Source: an uncultured Bacteroidota bacterium (GTDB lineage Bacteria; Bacteroidota; Bacteroidia; Flavobacteriales; Flavobacteriaceae). From it: DNA of 64,000 nt. Each line of letters starts with the position of its first letter. Within the stretch, counting starts at the first letter, position 1. The stretch is taken from positions 1 through 64,000 of the forward strand of contig CACAZM010000003.1 of NCBI GenBank assembly GCA_902536935.1, given 5' to 3'. A program made the position numbers and the translations under genes. The notes beneath the pieces are model-generated. The model searched no databases, was not told the origin of the DNA, and saw nothing but the letters and a program-made list of their open reading frames with translations. Below, one piece after another: positions 37,181 through 44,547 of this stretch.

Positions 37181-38137
37181 ATGAAGACATATACATTTAC
37201 CGAAAAAGTTGATACCCGTTCTGGTTTTGGTTCTGGGTTGACTGAGCTAGGAAAGTCGAATGAGAATGTTGTGGCACTTTGTGCAGATTTGACTGGCTCC
37301 TTAAAAATGGACGATTTCAAAAACAATCATCCTGACCGATTTTTCCAAGTTGGAATTGCCGAAGCAAATATGATGGGGATTGCTGCTGGACTCACAATTG
37401 GTGGTAAAATTCCTTTTACAGGTACCTTTGCCAATTTTTCGACGGGACGGGTCTATGATCAAATCCGTCAATCCATTGCTTATTCCCACAAAAATGTAAA
37501 AATATGCGCCTCTCATGCTGGGGTGACTTTGGGAGAGGATGGGGCAACCCACCAGATTCTTGAAGATATTGGATTGATGAAAATGCTCCCAGGCATGACA
37601 GTTATTAATACTTGCGACTTCAATCAAACCAAAGCAGCAACCATTGCCATTGCAGAGCACAATGGACCGGTTTACCTCCGTTTTGGAAGGCCAAAAGTTC
37701 CCAATTTCACTGAAGAAAATCAAAAGTTTATAATCGGAGAAGGACTTCTCCTTTCTCCAGGAACTGATGTCAGTATTATCGCTACCGGGCATCTTGTTTG
37801 GGAAGCGCTTGAAGCAGCAATAATGTTGCGTGAAAAAGGAATTTCAGCCGAGGTTATCGACATACATACCATCAAACCAATTGACGAAAAAATCGTAATT
37901 GAGTCCGCCAAAAAGACAGGCGCGGTCGTTAGCTGTGAAGAACACAACTTTTTAGGTGGATTAGGAGAAAGTATTTCGAGGACGCTAGCGACGCATAACC
38001 CCACTCCACAAGAGTTTGTCGCAACTCAGGATACTTTTGGTGAATCTGGAACTCCTGCTCAACTCATGGAAAAATATGCGTTGAACGCGCAGTCGATCGT
38101 GAATGCCACAAAGCGGGTAATCGCAAGAAAACAATAA
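37181..38137 (+). CDS. Transketolase, C-terminal subunit
   Basis: The 318-residue protein carries the pyrimidine-binding and C-terminal domains of transketolase (TRSGFGSGLTELG near residue 12, FFQVGIAEANMMGIAAGL, and HAGVTLGEDGATHQ). It is complete on its own, starting MKTYTFTEKVD, and is encoded directly after the N-terminal subunit. The split is a normal arrangement in flavobacteria, not a frameshift. It ends 5 nt from the convergent FKBP gene. Confidence 0.93.
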   Translation: MKTYTFTEKVDTRSGFGSGLTELGKSNENVVALCADLTGSLKMDDFKNNHPDRFFQVGIAEANMMGIAAGLTIGGKIPFTGTFANFSTGRVYDQIRQSIAYSHKNVKICASHAGVTLGEDGATHQILEDIGLMKMLPGMTVINTCDFNQTKAATIAIAEHNGPVYLRFGRPKVPNFTEENQKFIIGEGLLLSPGTDVSIIATGHLVWEALEAAIMLREKGISAEVIDIHTIKPIDEKIVIESAKKTGAVVSCEEHNFLGGLGESISRTLATHNPTPQEFVATQDTFGESGTPAQLMEKYALNAQSIVNATKRVIARKQ

Positions 38138-38142
38138 TTATT

Positions 38143-39033
38143 TTAAGAAGCGTCTAAATAGTCTGGTGTACCATCCTTGTCAGAATCATCAGCAACACCA
38201 TCTGCGTTAACATCATATTCGTCGATCGTCAGAACGCCATCGCCATCATCATCATTGTCGAGATAGTTCGGGATGCCATCGCCATCGGTATCGTCAACAT
38301 CATCAGTAAAATGATAATTTCCGTCGATGTCCTCCTCACTTGTCGGAACAGAATCTTCATCATGATCTGCAGTAGAAAAAGTGTACAAATCGACTGCAAA
38401 AATCAAAGGCGCATAGTCTCTAGGAGCAGATTGACTGCCATAATACCCCAAAGCGGAAGGCATAATTGCTACCGCAGTTCCAAATCCATCAAAAGTAATC
38501 AATCCAGTTGCAGGATCAACTTCCCAAGTTCCTCGCTTAATAAAAGGATAGAGTTCATAAAATCCCTGAACTGTACTCAGTCCCATAAACCAAATTTGCT
38601 GTTCACTTTGATCAAAAGAGTACCCATCAAGAAACATCCCTTTATAGGTAATGTACACCTCGTCAGCGATGGTTGGCGAGTCCCCAACGCCTTCTCTAAC
38701 GTTTGGAATCACGTACATGCTATGGGCGATAAAATTACCATCCTGATCTTTGACTTGCACTTCATGCTCTACAACTTGATCAATCATCGGTGTTTTATCA
38801 GGTGCGTTAATTAATGAATCGATTGTAAATTCCACTCTTTCGCCAGACGCTGCATTTGCGTAGTCTTCGTAATTATAGTAATGACTTTGTAAAAAAGAAA
38901 TGATTGAATCGTTGTCAGCCGTCCGTTGATCCTGGTAATCACGGGGTGGGGGGATTACAGATCTTGTTGTATCATCACATTGTGTTAAGGTAAAAGCCAG
39001 AAGAAATAAGAAAAGAAAATCGTGCGTTTTCAT
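38143..39033 (-). CDS. FKBP-type isomerase lipoprotein with C-terminal calcium-binding-type repeats
   Basis: The 296-residue product has a lipobox (FTLTQC, Cys at residue 19), an FKBP-like domain (about residues 110-225, with DEVYITYKGMFLDGYSF and AIMPSALGYYG), and a 60-residue acidic tail of D-x-D-x-D-G repeats like thrombospondin type 3 repeats. It should be an envelope lipoprotein that folds proteins, with Ca2+ stabilising the tail. The signal peptide fixes the start at 39033. It diverges from the S4 protein gene. Confidence 0.83.
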   Translation of the reverse strand: MKTHDFLFLFLLAFTLTQCDDTTRSVIPPPRDYQDQRTADNDSIISFLQSHYYNYEDYANAASGERVEFTIDSLINAPDKTPMIDQVVEHEVQVKDQDGNFIAHSMYVIPNVREGVGDSPTIADEVYITYKGMFLDGYSFDQSEQQIWFMGLSTVQGFYELYPFIKRGTWEVDPATGLITFDGFGTAVAIMPSALGYYGSQSAPRDYAPLIFAVDLYTFSTADHDEDSVPTSEEDIDGNYHFTDDVDDTDGDGIPNYLDNDDDGDGVLTIDEYDVNADGVADDSDKDGTPDYLDAS

Positions 39034-39068
39034 GAAAAAAAATAGTGGTGTAAGATACGATTTTCTTG

Positions 39069-39076
39069 TATTTTTG
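39069..39076 (+). promoter_or_regulatory. Promoter -7 element of the S4-domain protein gene
   Basis: TATTTTTG is an exact TAnnTTTG match 30 nt before TTG 39107 and downstream of the ATG at 39032, so that ATG would be untranscribed from this promoter. Confidence 0.6.
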
Positions 39077-39106
39077 AATCTGTATGAATCACAATTAACA
39101 TTTCTT

Positions 39107-39493
39107 TTGCGTATTGACAAATATCTCTGGGCGATTCGATTTTATAAATCGAGAAATGAAGCATCGAACGCTTGTAAAAAAGGTCATATTCGCATTGACG
39201 AAGTTACAGTAAAACCCTCAAGGGAGGTTTTTGGTGCGGAAAAAATACTGATTCGAAAAAACCAGATGGAGTTTACCCTACTTGTAATTGGAATTCCAAA
39301 GTCAAGAGTCGGCCCCAAATTAGTGGAACAATATGCCAAAGATTTGACGCCTGAAGATGTTCGTAAAGCAAGAATCGAAGTTGCCATCAATCAAGCGAAA
39401 AACAAATTCGAAATTAGTGGTAGGCCCAGTAAAAAAAATCGAAGAGACCTTATGGATTTTATAGATGGTGAGTCCATTTCTTCAGATGAATGA
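39107..39493 (+). CDS. RNA-binding S4 domain protein, Hsp15-like
   Basis: The 128-residue protein reads M-RIDKYLWAIRFYKSRNEASNACKKG, the standard N-terminus of the HslR/Hsp15 S4 family, if translation begins at TTG 39107. Family members bind stalled 50S subunits carrying nascent chains. The basic C-terminal part ends in an acidic stretch. An ATG at 39032 is in frame but lies before the -7 box and is paired back-to-back with the start codon of the opposing gene, so I reject it. Confidence 0.82.
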   Translation: MRIDKYLWAIRFYKSRNEASNACKKGHIRIDEVTVKPSREVFGAEKILIRKNQMEFTLLVIGIPKSRVGPKLVEQYAKDLTPEDVRKARIEVAINQAKNKFEISGRPSKKNRRDLMDFIDGESISSDE

Positions 39494-39494
39494 T

Positions 39495-39502
39495 TATATT
39501 TG
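39495..39502 (+). promoter_or_regulatory. Promoter -7 element of the phosphoribosyltransferase gene
   Basis: TATATTTG is an exact TAnnTTTG match and ends 3 nt before ATG 39506, implying a leaderless transcript. Confidence 0.6.
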
Positions 39503-39505
39503 AGT

Positions 39506-40003
39506 ATGTACAATAACTGTATATTAACAGCCGAACAGGCTGTGCTGAGTGTTCGGAGGATTGCTTATCAAATCCTTGAAGACAATCCAAATGAAAAAAG
39601 AATTATTATTGCTGGCGTGATGTCAAACGGCAATCATGTCTCCAAATCAATCGCTAAAGTTTTACGATCTATTTCTAATATTGATGTGGTGAATTGCCAA
39701 ATCCGAATCGATAAAAAAAATCCCAGAAACAAGATTCAAACTTCCATTGATAAATCTGTATATGAAAATCAATCGATTGTAATCGTTGATGACGTTTTAC
39801 ATACTGGCTCGACATTGATTTATGTAGTCCGTCACTTTCTTCAAGTGTCACTCACCAAATGTAAAGTTGCTGTTTTAATCAATCGAAATCATAAAAAGTT
39901 TCCCATAAAGGCAGATTATAAAGGGATTTCGTTATCCACAAGCATGCACGAACATGTAGAAATTGTATGTAAAAACGATACTTTCGAAGGGTACCTAACC
40001 TAG
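39506..40003 (+). CDS. Type I phosphoribosyltransferase family protein
   Basis: The 165-residue protein has the PRPP-binding motif VIVDDVLHTGSTL (about residues 93-105). Overall length and N-terminus resemble PyrR-like or hypoxanthine-type transferases, but the substrate hood does not let me choose. The true start is ATG 39506; the in-frame TTG at 39500 is part of the -7 box. It overlaps the convergent aroK by 9 nt. Confidence 0.82.
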   Translation: MYNNCILTAEQAVLSVRRIAYQILEDNPNEKRIIIAGVMSNGNHVSKSIAKVLRSISNIDVVNCQIRIDKKNPRNKIQTSIDKSVYENQSIVIVDDVLHTGSTLIYVVRHFLQVSLTKCKVAVLINRNHKKFPIKADYKGISLSTSMHEHVEIVCKNDTFEGYLT

Positions 40004-40549
40004 TTTTTTGATAATCTGATCGACGAGTTCTTGTGGAGTTTCGTCTTGTATATATAAGAGGTGATTGGCCTGCTCATAAAAATGTTTTCTTTCAAAAATA
40101 TGCTTTGCAATAAACTCTTGTAGTTCATCCTCTGAAGTCAGATGAGATATCATTGGTCTATGGTCTTTCGCAGAATATAAGCGATGACAAAGAGTTGAAA
40201 TTGAGGGCGAGATATAAAAAGTGTGGGGTGTAGATTGTATCACTGAATGCATGTTGTCAGCATAGCAAGGAGTGCCGCCCCCAAGCGAAATCACAGATGC
40301 GTGAGTAGAAGATAACAAATCATCAAGTGCTGTTTGTTCAAGTTTTCTAAAGCCTATTTCGCCATGATCATCAAAAAGATTTGGTACAGAACGGTCGTGT
40401 ATTTCCTTCAAATAATCGTCCAAATCAACAAATGGCAATGCGAGTTTTTGTGCTAAAAGTCGACCGACTGTTGTTTTTCCACTACCCATATAGCCAAGAA
40501 GAATAATTGGTTGATTCGATTTTTCTGAATAATTTAATTTATAACTCAT
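39995..40549 (-). CDS. aroK: Shikimate kinase
   Basis: The 184-residue protein has Walker A GYMGSGKTTVG (residues 19-29), the shikimate-binding FVDLDDYL and the GGGTPCY motif. It phosphorylates shikimate in the aromatic amino acid pathway. It is slightly longer than usual at the N-terminus (MSYKLNYSEKSNQ), and the start codon is the only ATG before the P-loop in this frame. Other aro genes are not in the window. Confidence 0.92.
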   Translation of the reverse strand: MSYKLNYSEKSNQPIILLGYMGSGKTTVGRLLAQKLALPFVDLDDYLKEIHDRSVPNLFDDHGEIGFRKLEQTALDDLLSSTHASVISLGGGTPCYADNMHSVIQSTPHTFYISPSISTLCHRLYSAKDHRPMISHLTSEDELQEFIAKHIFERKHFYEQANHLLYIQDETPQELVDQIIKKLG

Positions 40550-40604
40550 TGTATGATTACAAATTTAAGCCAATTTAAACTTTGATTAATCGTAGAATTG
40601 AATA

Positions 40605-40612
40605 TATATTTG
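40605..40612 (+). promoter_or_regulatory. Promoter -7 element of the tRNA cluster
   Basis: TATATTTG is an exact TAnnTTTG match with TTTG at 40581-40584 at 20-nt spacing. It would transcribe the three tRNA genes. Confidence 0.7.
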
Positions 40613-40631
40613 CAGCCATCATAAAAAGAAA

Positions 40632-40704
40632 GATTTGGTAGCTCAGTTGGTAGAGCATCTCCCTTTTAAGGAGAGGGTCCTGGGTTCGAGACCCAGCCAA
40701 ATCA
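40632..40704 (+). tRNA. tRNA-Lys (TTT), copy 1
   Basis: The 73-nt cloverleaf has acceptor GATTTGG/CCAAATC, D arm AGCTCAGTTGGTAGAGC, anticodon loop CTTTTAA with anticodon TTT, T arm GGGTTCGAGACCC and discriminator A. CCA is not encoded. Confidence 0.95.
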
Positions 40705-40708
40705 CAAA

Positions 40709-40781
40709 GACTTGGTAGCTCAGTTGGTAGAGCATCTCCCTTTTAAGGAGAGGGTCCTGGGTTCGAGACCCAGCCAAGTCA
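40709..40781 (+). tRNA. tRNA-Lys (TTT), copy 2
   Basis: Identical to copy 1 except for one acceptor base pair: GACTTGG/CCAAGTC replaces GATTTGG/CCAAATC, so a T-A pair has become C-G with both sides changed. Only 4 nt separate the two copies. Confidence 0.95.
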
Positions 40782-40795
40782 CAAAAAGTCCCTCA

Positions 40796-40881
40796 GCGCA
40801 CGTGGCGGAACTGGTAGACGCGCTAGGTTGAGGGCCTAGTGGGAGTTAAATCCCGTGGAGGTTCGATTCCTCTCGTGCGCA
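40796..40881 (+). tRNA. tRNA-Leu (GAG)
   Basis: The 86-nt type II tRNA has acceptor GCGCACG/CGTGCGC, anticodon stem CTAGG/CCTAG around loop TTGAGGG (anticodon GAG), a long variable arm and T arm GAGGTTCGATTCCTC. Discriminator A, no encoded CCA. Confidence 0.95.
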
Positions 40882-40907
40882 CAATTTTCCATTTGTATTT
40901 TTTTTTC

Positions 40908-40915
40908 TATTTTTG
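40908..40915 (+). promoter_or_regulatory. Promoter -7 element of the MerR regulator gene
   Basis: TATTTTTG is an exact TAnnTTTG match. Its last five bases are also the first bases of the left operator arm at 40911, so regulator binding would cover the promoter. Confidence 0.55.
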
Positions 40916-40947
40916 TTTAACTTTTGTTAATTAAACATTAAACAAAA
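40911..40947 (+). promoter_or_regulatory. Putative operator of the CarH-like regulator (autoregulation)
   Basis: Left arm TTTTGTTTAAC (40911-40921) and right arm ATTAAACAAAA (40937-40947) form an inverted repeat with one mismatch and a 15-nt spacer. Between them lie two more half-site-like sequences, TTTTGTTAAT (40922-40931) and ATTAAACA-like bases. The repeat spans from the -7 box to the start codon. The same repeat occurs at 49204-49239. Binding by the MerR protein is inferred. Confidence 0.6.
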
Positions 40948-41843
40948 TGGATCGAGTTAAAACAAGTTTTAGCATCAAAAACCTTGAGCACCTTTCTGGA
41001 ATCAAAGCTCATACTATTCGGATTTGGGAAAAAAGATATGGTCTTTTTGAGCCTGAACGTACAGAAACAAATATCCGCCTTTACAATCTGGAAAGTTTAC
41101 AAAAGCTACTAAACGTTTCAATGCTATATAAAAATGGTTTTAAGATTTCAAAAATTGCCAAAATGGAATCAAACGAAATCAATGATAAGGTCCACAACAT
41201 TACTTTACAAAAGAGCCCTTATGATTGGTCTTTGGGGCTATTCAAACTTTCTATGATCAATTTTGATCAGCGTTTGTTTACAAATACTTTTGAAGAACTT
41301 TTAGAAAAAATGAGTTTTGGTGAGATTTTCCAATCTATCTTTACCCCCTTAATGATTGAACTCGGGGTATTATGGCAAACCAATTCGATTAGTCCATCAC
41401 ACGAGCACTTTATAACTAGTCTTATCAAACAAAAAATTCATTCACTGTGTGAGAAATTACAAGAGAAGCAACCACAGAGAACAGAAGCCACTTTTGTCTT
41501 ATACCTCCCTGATAACGAAATTCACGAGCTAGGTCTACTTTATCTAAACCATGAAATTCTTGAACGTGGCTACAAAACAATCTTCTTGGGTCAATCTGTG
41601 CCAACGGCAAGTCTGTCTAATTTTCAAGAAAAATCCGAAAAAATGATTTTTGTCTCATGTTTTACTATTGAACCCAATCAGGATCGTATTCGAGAATACT
41701 TACATGAATTTGAAACTGAAATCTTGTCAAATGAAAGTTCTGAATTATGGGTTACAGGGTACCAAGCACAATTTTTACCTAATCCGAATAATCAAAGGAT
41801 TCGTATTTTTGAGACTTCTGCTGAACTAGTAAGAGCATTATAA
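40947..41843 (+). CDS. CarH/LitR-like B12-dependent MerR family photoreceptor-repressor
   Basis: The 298-residue protein has an N-terminal MerR winged helix (residues 8-75, IKAHTIRIWEKRYGLFEPER), a four-helix region with the CarH motif W-x9-EH (WQTNSISPSHEH, about residues 146-157), and a C-terminal cobalamin-binding domain with ExHxxG (EIHELG). CarH proteins bind adenosylcobalamin, repress carotenoid genes in the dark as tetramers, and release DNA on illumination. It sits before crtB and crtZ and carries a likely operator over its own promoter. The residue after the motif Trp is Gln, whereas Thermus CarH has the light-state ligand His132 there. Confidence 0.85.
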   Translation: MDRVKTSFSIKNLEHLSGIKAHTIRIWEKRYGLFEPERTETNIRLYNLESLQKLLNVSMLYKNGFKISKIAKMESNEINDKVHNITLQKSPYDWSLGLFKLSMINFDQRLFTNTFEELLEKMSFGEIFQSIFTPLMIELGVLWQTNSISPSHEHFITSLIKQKIHSLCEKLQEKQPQRTEATFVLYLPDNEIHELGLLYLNHEILERGYKTIFLGQSVPTASLSNFQEKSEKMIFVSCFTIEPNQDRIREYLHEFETEILSNESSELWVTGYQAQFLPNPNNQRIRIFETSAELVRAL

Positions 41844-41913
41844 ATTTTTTATTTTAGTTGATTAAAAAACAAAAATATTATAATTTGCAACTAGTTTTAA
41901 GAAAATACTATTT

Positions 41914-42753
41914 GTGAAATCGATTTTTGATTTAGTTTCTAGACGCTTTACTAGAGAAGTTACTGAGTCGTACAGTACATCATTTTCTTTAGCCACTCGT
42001 ATGTTGTCTTCTGAAATACGCCAGGATATTTATAATATTTATGGTTTTGTCAGATTGGCGGATGAAATTGTTGACAGTTTTCACGATTATGACAAAGAAT
42101 CACTTTTAAACCGTTTTGAAGACGATTTAGAGTATGCGTTGAAGGAAAAAATCAGTACAAACCCTATCTTAAATGCATTTCAAGAAACAGTTCACCGTTA
42201 TAATATTGATGAAGAATTTATTAATGCTTTTATGAGAAGTATGAGATGGGATTTATCAAAAAAAGTTTATGAAACAGATGAGGAATACAAAAAATATATA
42301 TATGGTTCTGCTGACGTTGTTGGTTTGATGTGCCTTCGTGTTTTTGTCAAAGGCGACCACAAGCTTTTCAATGAATTGAAATCATCAGCCATGGCTTTAG
42401 GTTCTGCATTTCAAAAAGTAAATTTTCTTCGTGATCTCAAAAATGACTACGAACAACTTGAACGTTCTTACTTTCCTAATATAAACTTAAGAGAACTTGA
42501 CGAAGCCTCAAAACATAAAATTATTTTAGAGATTGAAGCTGATTTTAGAAAAGGTTTTTCAGGAATTTTTAAACTGCCAGATGCTGCAAAATTTGGCGTT
42601 TACACCGCATACAAATATTACCTCCGTCTTTTAAAGAAATTAAAACGGGTTCCGTCTGTTGATATCAAAAACAAAAGAATACGCGTCGCCAACATTCAAA
42701 AAATGGATGTATTAGCTCGCTCTTATGTTCGGTATCGCTTCAATATTCTGTAA
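41914..42753 (+). CDS. crtB: Phytoene synthase (squalene/phytoene synthase family)
   Basis: The 279-residue protein has both Asp-rich substrate motifs, DEIVD in YGFVRLADEIVDSF (about residue 50) and DLKNDY in NFLRDLKNDYEQLERSYFP (about residue 175). It condenses two geranylgeranyl diphosphates to phytoene at the membrane. Translation starts at GTG 41914. It lies 70 nt after the CarH-like gene and 3 nt before crtZ. The desaturase crtI, normally beside it in flavobacteria, is not here or elsewhere in the window. Confidence 0.9.
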   Translation: MKSIFDLVSRRFTREVTESYSTSFSLATRMLSSEIRQDIYNIYGFVRLADEIVDSFHDYDKESLLNRFEDDLEYALKEKISTNPILNAFQETVHRYNIDEEFINAFMRSMRWDLSKKVYETDEEYKKYIYGSADVVGLMCLRVFVKGDHKLFNELKSSAMALGSAFQKVNFLRDLKNDYEQLERSYFPNINLRELDEASKHKIILEIEADFRKGFSGIFKLPDAAKFGVYTAYKYYLRLLKKLKRVPSVDIKNKRIRVANIQKMDVLARSYVRYRFNIL

Positions 42754-42756
42754 TCC

Positions 42757-43209
42757 ATGCTAATCGCTCTTCAGATTTTTATTTTCTTGATGACTTTTGC
42801 TTTAATGGAAGCTGTCGCATGGTTTTCACACAAATATATCATGCATGGTTTTTTATGGACACTTCACAAAGACCATCACCACAAAGATCACGACTCTCAT
42901 TTTGAAAGAAACGATACTTTTTTTCTATTTTATGCAGCTGTTAGCGCTGGTTTTGTAATTTTGTGGGGGGAGTTTGGATTTTGGCCTGGAATGGCAATCG
43001 CCTTGGGGATTTTCGCCTATGGTCTCACCTATTTTTTTGTTCACGACATTTTTATCCATCAGCGTGTAAAATGGTTCCGTAATGCCAACACAACCTATAC
43101 AAAAGCTATTCGTAGAGCACATAAAATCCATCATAAAAACCTAGATAAAGAAAACGGAGAATGCTTTGGCATGCTCTGGGTACCAATGAAGTATTTTAAG
43201 AAAAAATGA
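42757..43209 (+). CDS. crtZ: Beta-carotene hydroxylase
   Basis: The 150-residue membrane protein has the di-iron His clusters of CrtZ: HKYIMH (about residues 25-30), HKDHHHKDH, HDIFIHQR and HKIHHK. It hydroxylates beta-ionone rings at C3, giving zeaxanthin. Four hydrophobic segments are visible. It is translated 3 nt after crtB, and its stop abuts the stop of the convergent ribH with no spacer. Confidence 0.93.
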   Translation: MLIALQIFIFLMTFALMEAVAWFSHKYIMHGFLWTLHKDHHHKDHDSHFERNDTFFLFYAAVSAGFVILWGEFGFWPGMAIALGIFAYGLTYFFVHDIFIHQRVKWFRNANTTYTKAIRRAHKIHHKNLDKENGECFGMLWVPMKYFKKK

Positions 43210-43677
43210 CTATAAATGCGCTATTTGAATAGCTGCAACCGCCGCTTCTTCCCCTTTATTCCCCAATGACCCTCCGCTTCTTTCACGAGATTGCTCAATT
43301 ATATCATCAGTTAAAACACAGAAAATAACCGGGACTCTACCCATGGCGTTGAGATGCTGAATTCCATTAGTCACTCCTTGACAGACATAGTCGAAATGAC
43401 TTGTTTCACCTCGAATTACATTGCCAATGGCGATGATAGCATCATAATTCTTTTCCATAGCAATACGACTAGCATATACCAATTCAAAGCTGCCGGGAAC
43501 ATCAATACGATCAATTTGTTTTGCCTGTTGTTTTTGTAAAATTTGATGGGCACCCTCAAAAAGACGATTGGTTATTTCACTGTTCCATCGGGAGACGATC
43601 AGTGCAAAACACAAGCCTTCAGCACTTGGGATTGTTTCATTAACGATATGCTTGCTATTATGACTACTCGTTGCCAT
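43210..43677 (-). CDS. ribH: 6,7-dimethyl-8-ribityllumazine synthase
   Basis: The 155-residue protein shows the lumazine synthase pattern: ALIVSRWNSEIT near residue 27, VPGSFELVYA, IAIGNVIRGETSHFDYV and the catalytic His within it, and PVIFCVLTDD. It makes the lumazine precursor of riboflavin and flavins. ATG 43677 lies 1 nt after the TPR gene's stop. The product is also the antenna pigment of Fe-S photolyases such as the one encoded at 53136-54668. Confidence 0.94.
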   Translation of the reverse strand: MATSSHNSKHIVNETIPSAEGLCFALIVSRWNSEITNRLFEGAHQILQKQQAKQIDRIDVPGSFELVYASRIAMEKNYDAIIAIGNVIRGETSHFDYVCQGVTNGIQHLNAMGRVPVIFCVLTDDIIEQSRERSGGSLGNKGEEAAVAAIQIAHL

Positions 43678-43678
43678 A

Positions 43679-44434
43679 TTATATGCTGGCTTGACCAAGC
43701 AAAGCATCGATGTGCTTGGCGTCTACCCCACTTGAAAAATGATCTTTAATGATGGTAAAGTAAGCTTTGGCAGTTATTTTATCTCCAAGTGATAAAGCAA
43801 CAAGGCCGGCTTTACGTAAGTAACGTGGGTAAGTAATTTGATTCTCGCTGTAGGATAAGGCCTTTTCATAGTAGTTTAAGGCATCTGAAAGTTGATCTAG
43901 CTCAGCAAAAGCATCACCAATACCGCCAAGAGCAAGGGGTGCAAGCAAGGGATCTGAAGAATTAAAATCTTCTAGGAAATCAATCGCTAACTCATATTCA
44001 TCTAAATGAAGATAAATCATACCCGAATTGTAGATTGCCAAATTGGCTGCGGGTGTCCCGCCATAATTATCAATAATATCGAGAAAACCATATTTGCCGT
44101 TGGCTCCACTTAGTGCGTTCTGAAAAAGAGAATCGCGAAGCTCTTCGTCAGCCAATCCCTTTTCAAAAAAATCTTGTGCTTGAAAAATCTCATTGTTGGC
44201 TTCAGTAATTTTAGGATTAAGAATTAAACTTTGATATCCCAAATAACCAAGAACAATAAGGATGACTCCAAAAATCAATCCGAAAATCTGTCGCTGATAG
44301 GCAGCAATCCATTGTTCTAATCTTGTTGCCCCTGTATCGAGATTTGAAAAAACTTCTTCAGTTTTGCTCTCTACTGCTTGAGAACCCTTGGGACTTTGCG
44401 TTTTCTTAGCGCCGCGTTTTTTATATGTGGCCAT
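43679..44434 (-). CDS. Membrane-anchored tetratricopeptide repeat protein (YfgM-like)
   Basis: The 251-residue protein has a basic, Lys-rich N-terminus, one membrane helix (about residues 50-68, IFGLIFGVILIVLGYLGY) and a TPR domain (residues 110-250). The architecture resembles YfgM-type proteins that sit on the periplasmic face and work near the Sec translocon. It stands directly before ribH, a pairing seen in other flavobacteria without a known reason. Confidence 0.8.
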   Translation of the reverse strand: MATYKKRGAKKTQSPKGSQAVESKTEEVFSNLDTGATRLEQWIAAYQRQIFGLIFGVILIVLGYLGYQSLILNPKITEANNEIFQAQDFFEKGLADEELRDSLFQNALSGANGKYGFLDIIDNYGGTPAANLAIYNSGMIYLHLDEYELAIDFLEDFNSSDPLLAPLALGGIGDAFAELDQLSDALNYYEKALSYSENQITYPRYLRKAGLVALSLGDKITAKAYFTIIKDHFSSGVDAKHIDALLGQASI

Positions 44435-44547
44435 GGCTTGTAAATCGTGTTTGCAAAAATATGATAATTATTGAAATGAACATTCTACATAAACAAGTAA
44501 AAATCAATAATTTAGTAATGTACAAACTAAAATGCAATCACTAAACT

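Noticed and set aside
37301-37792. 163-codon minus-strand open frame opposite the transketolase C-terminal subunit
   Set aside because: The plus strand encodes an unmistakable transketolase subunit; the antisense product has no family features.
36325-38137. Transketolase in two reading frames as a frameshifted gene
   Set aside because: Each half has its own start, a complete domain set and a 10-nt spacer; the split form is standard in flavobacteria.
39032-39106. Upstream ATG extending the S4-domain protein by 25 residues
   Set aside because: It lies before the -7 promoter box, is paired back-to-back with the opposing gene's start codon, and the extra residues do not match the family; TTG 39107 gives the normal N-terminus.
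40632-40881. Short repeats at 40.6-40.9 kb as a CRISPR-like array
   Set aside because: The repeated units are two complete tRNA-Lys cloverleaves followed by a tRNA-Leu.
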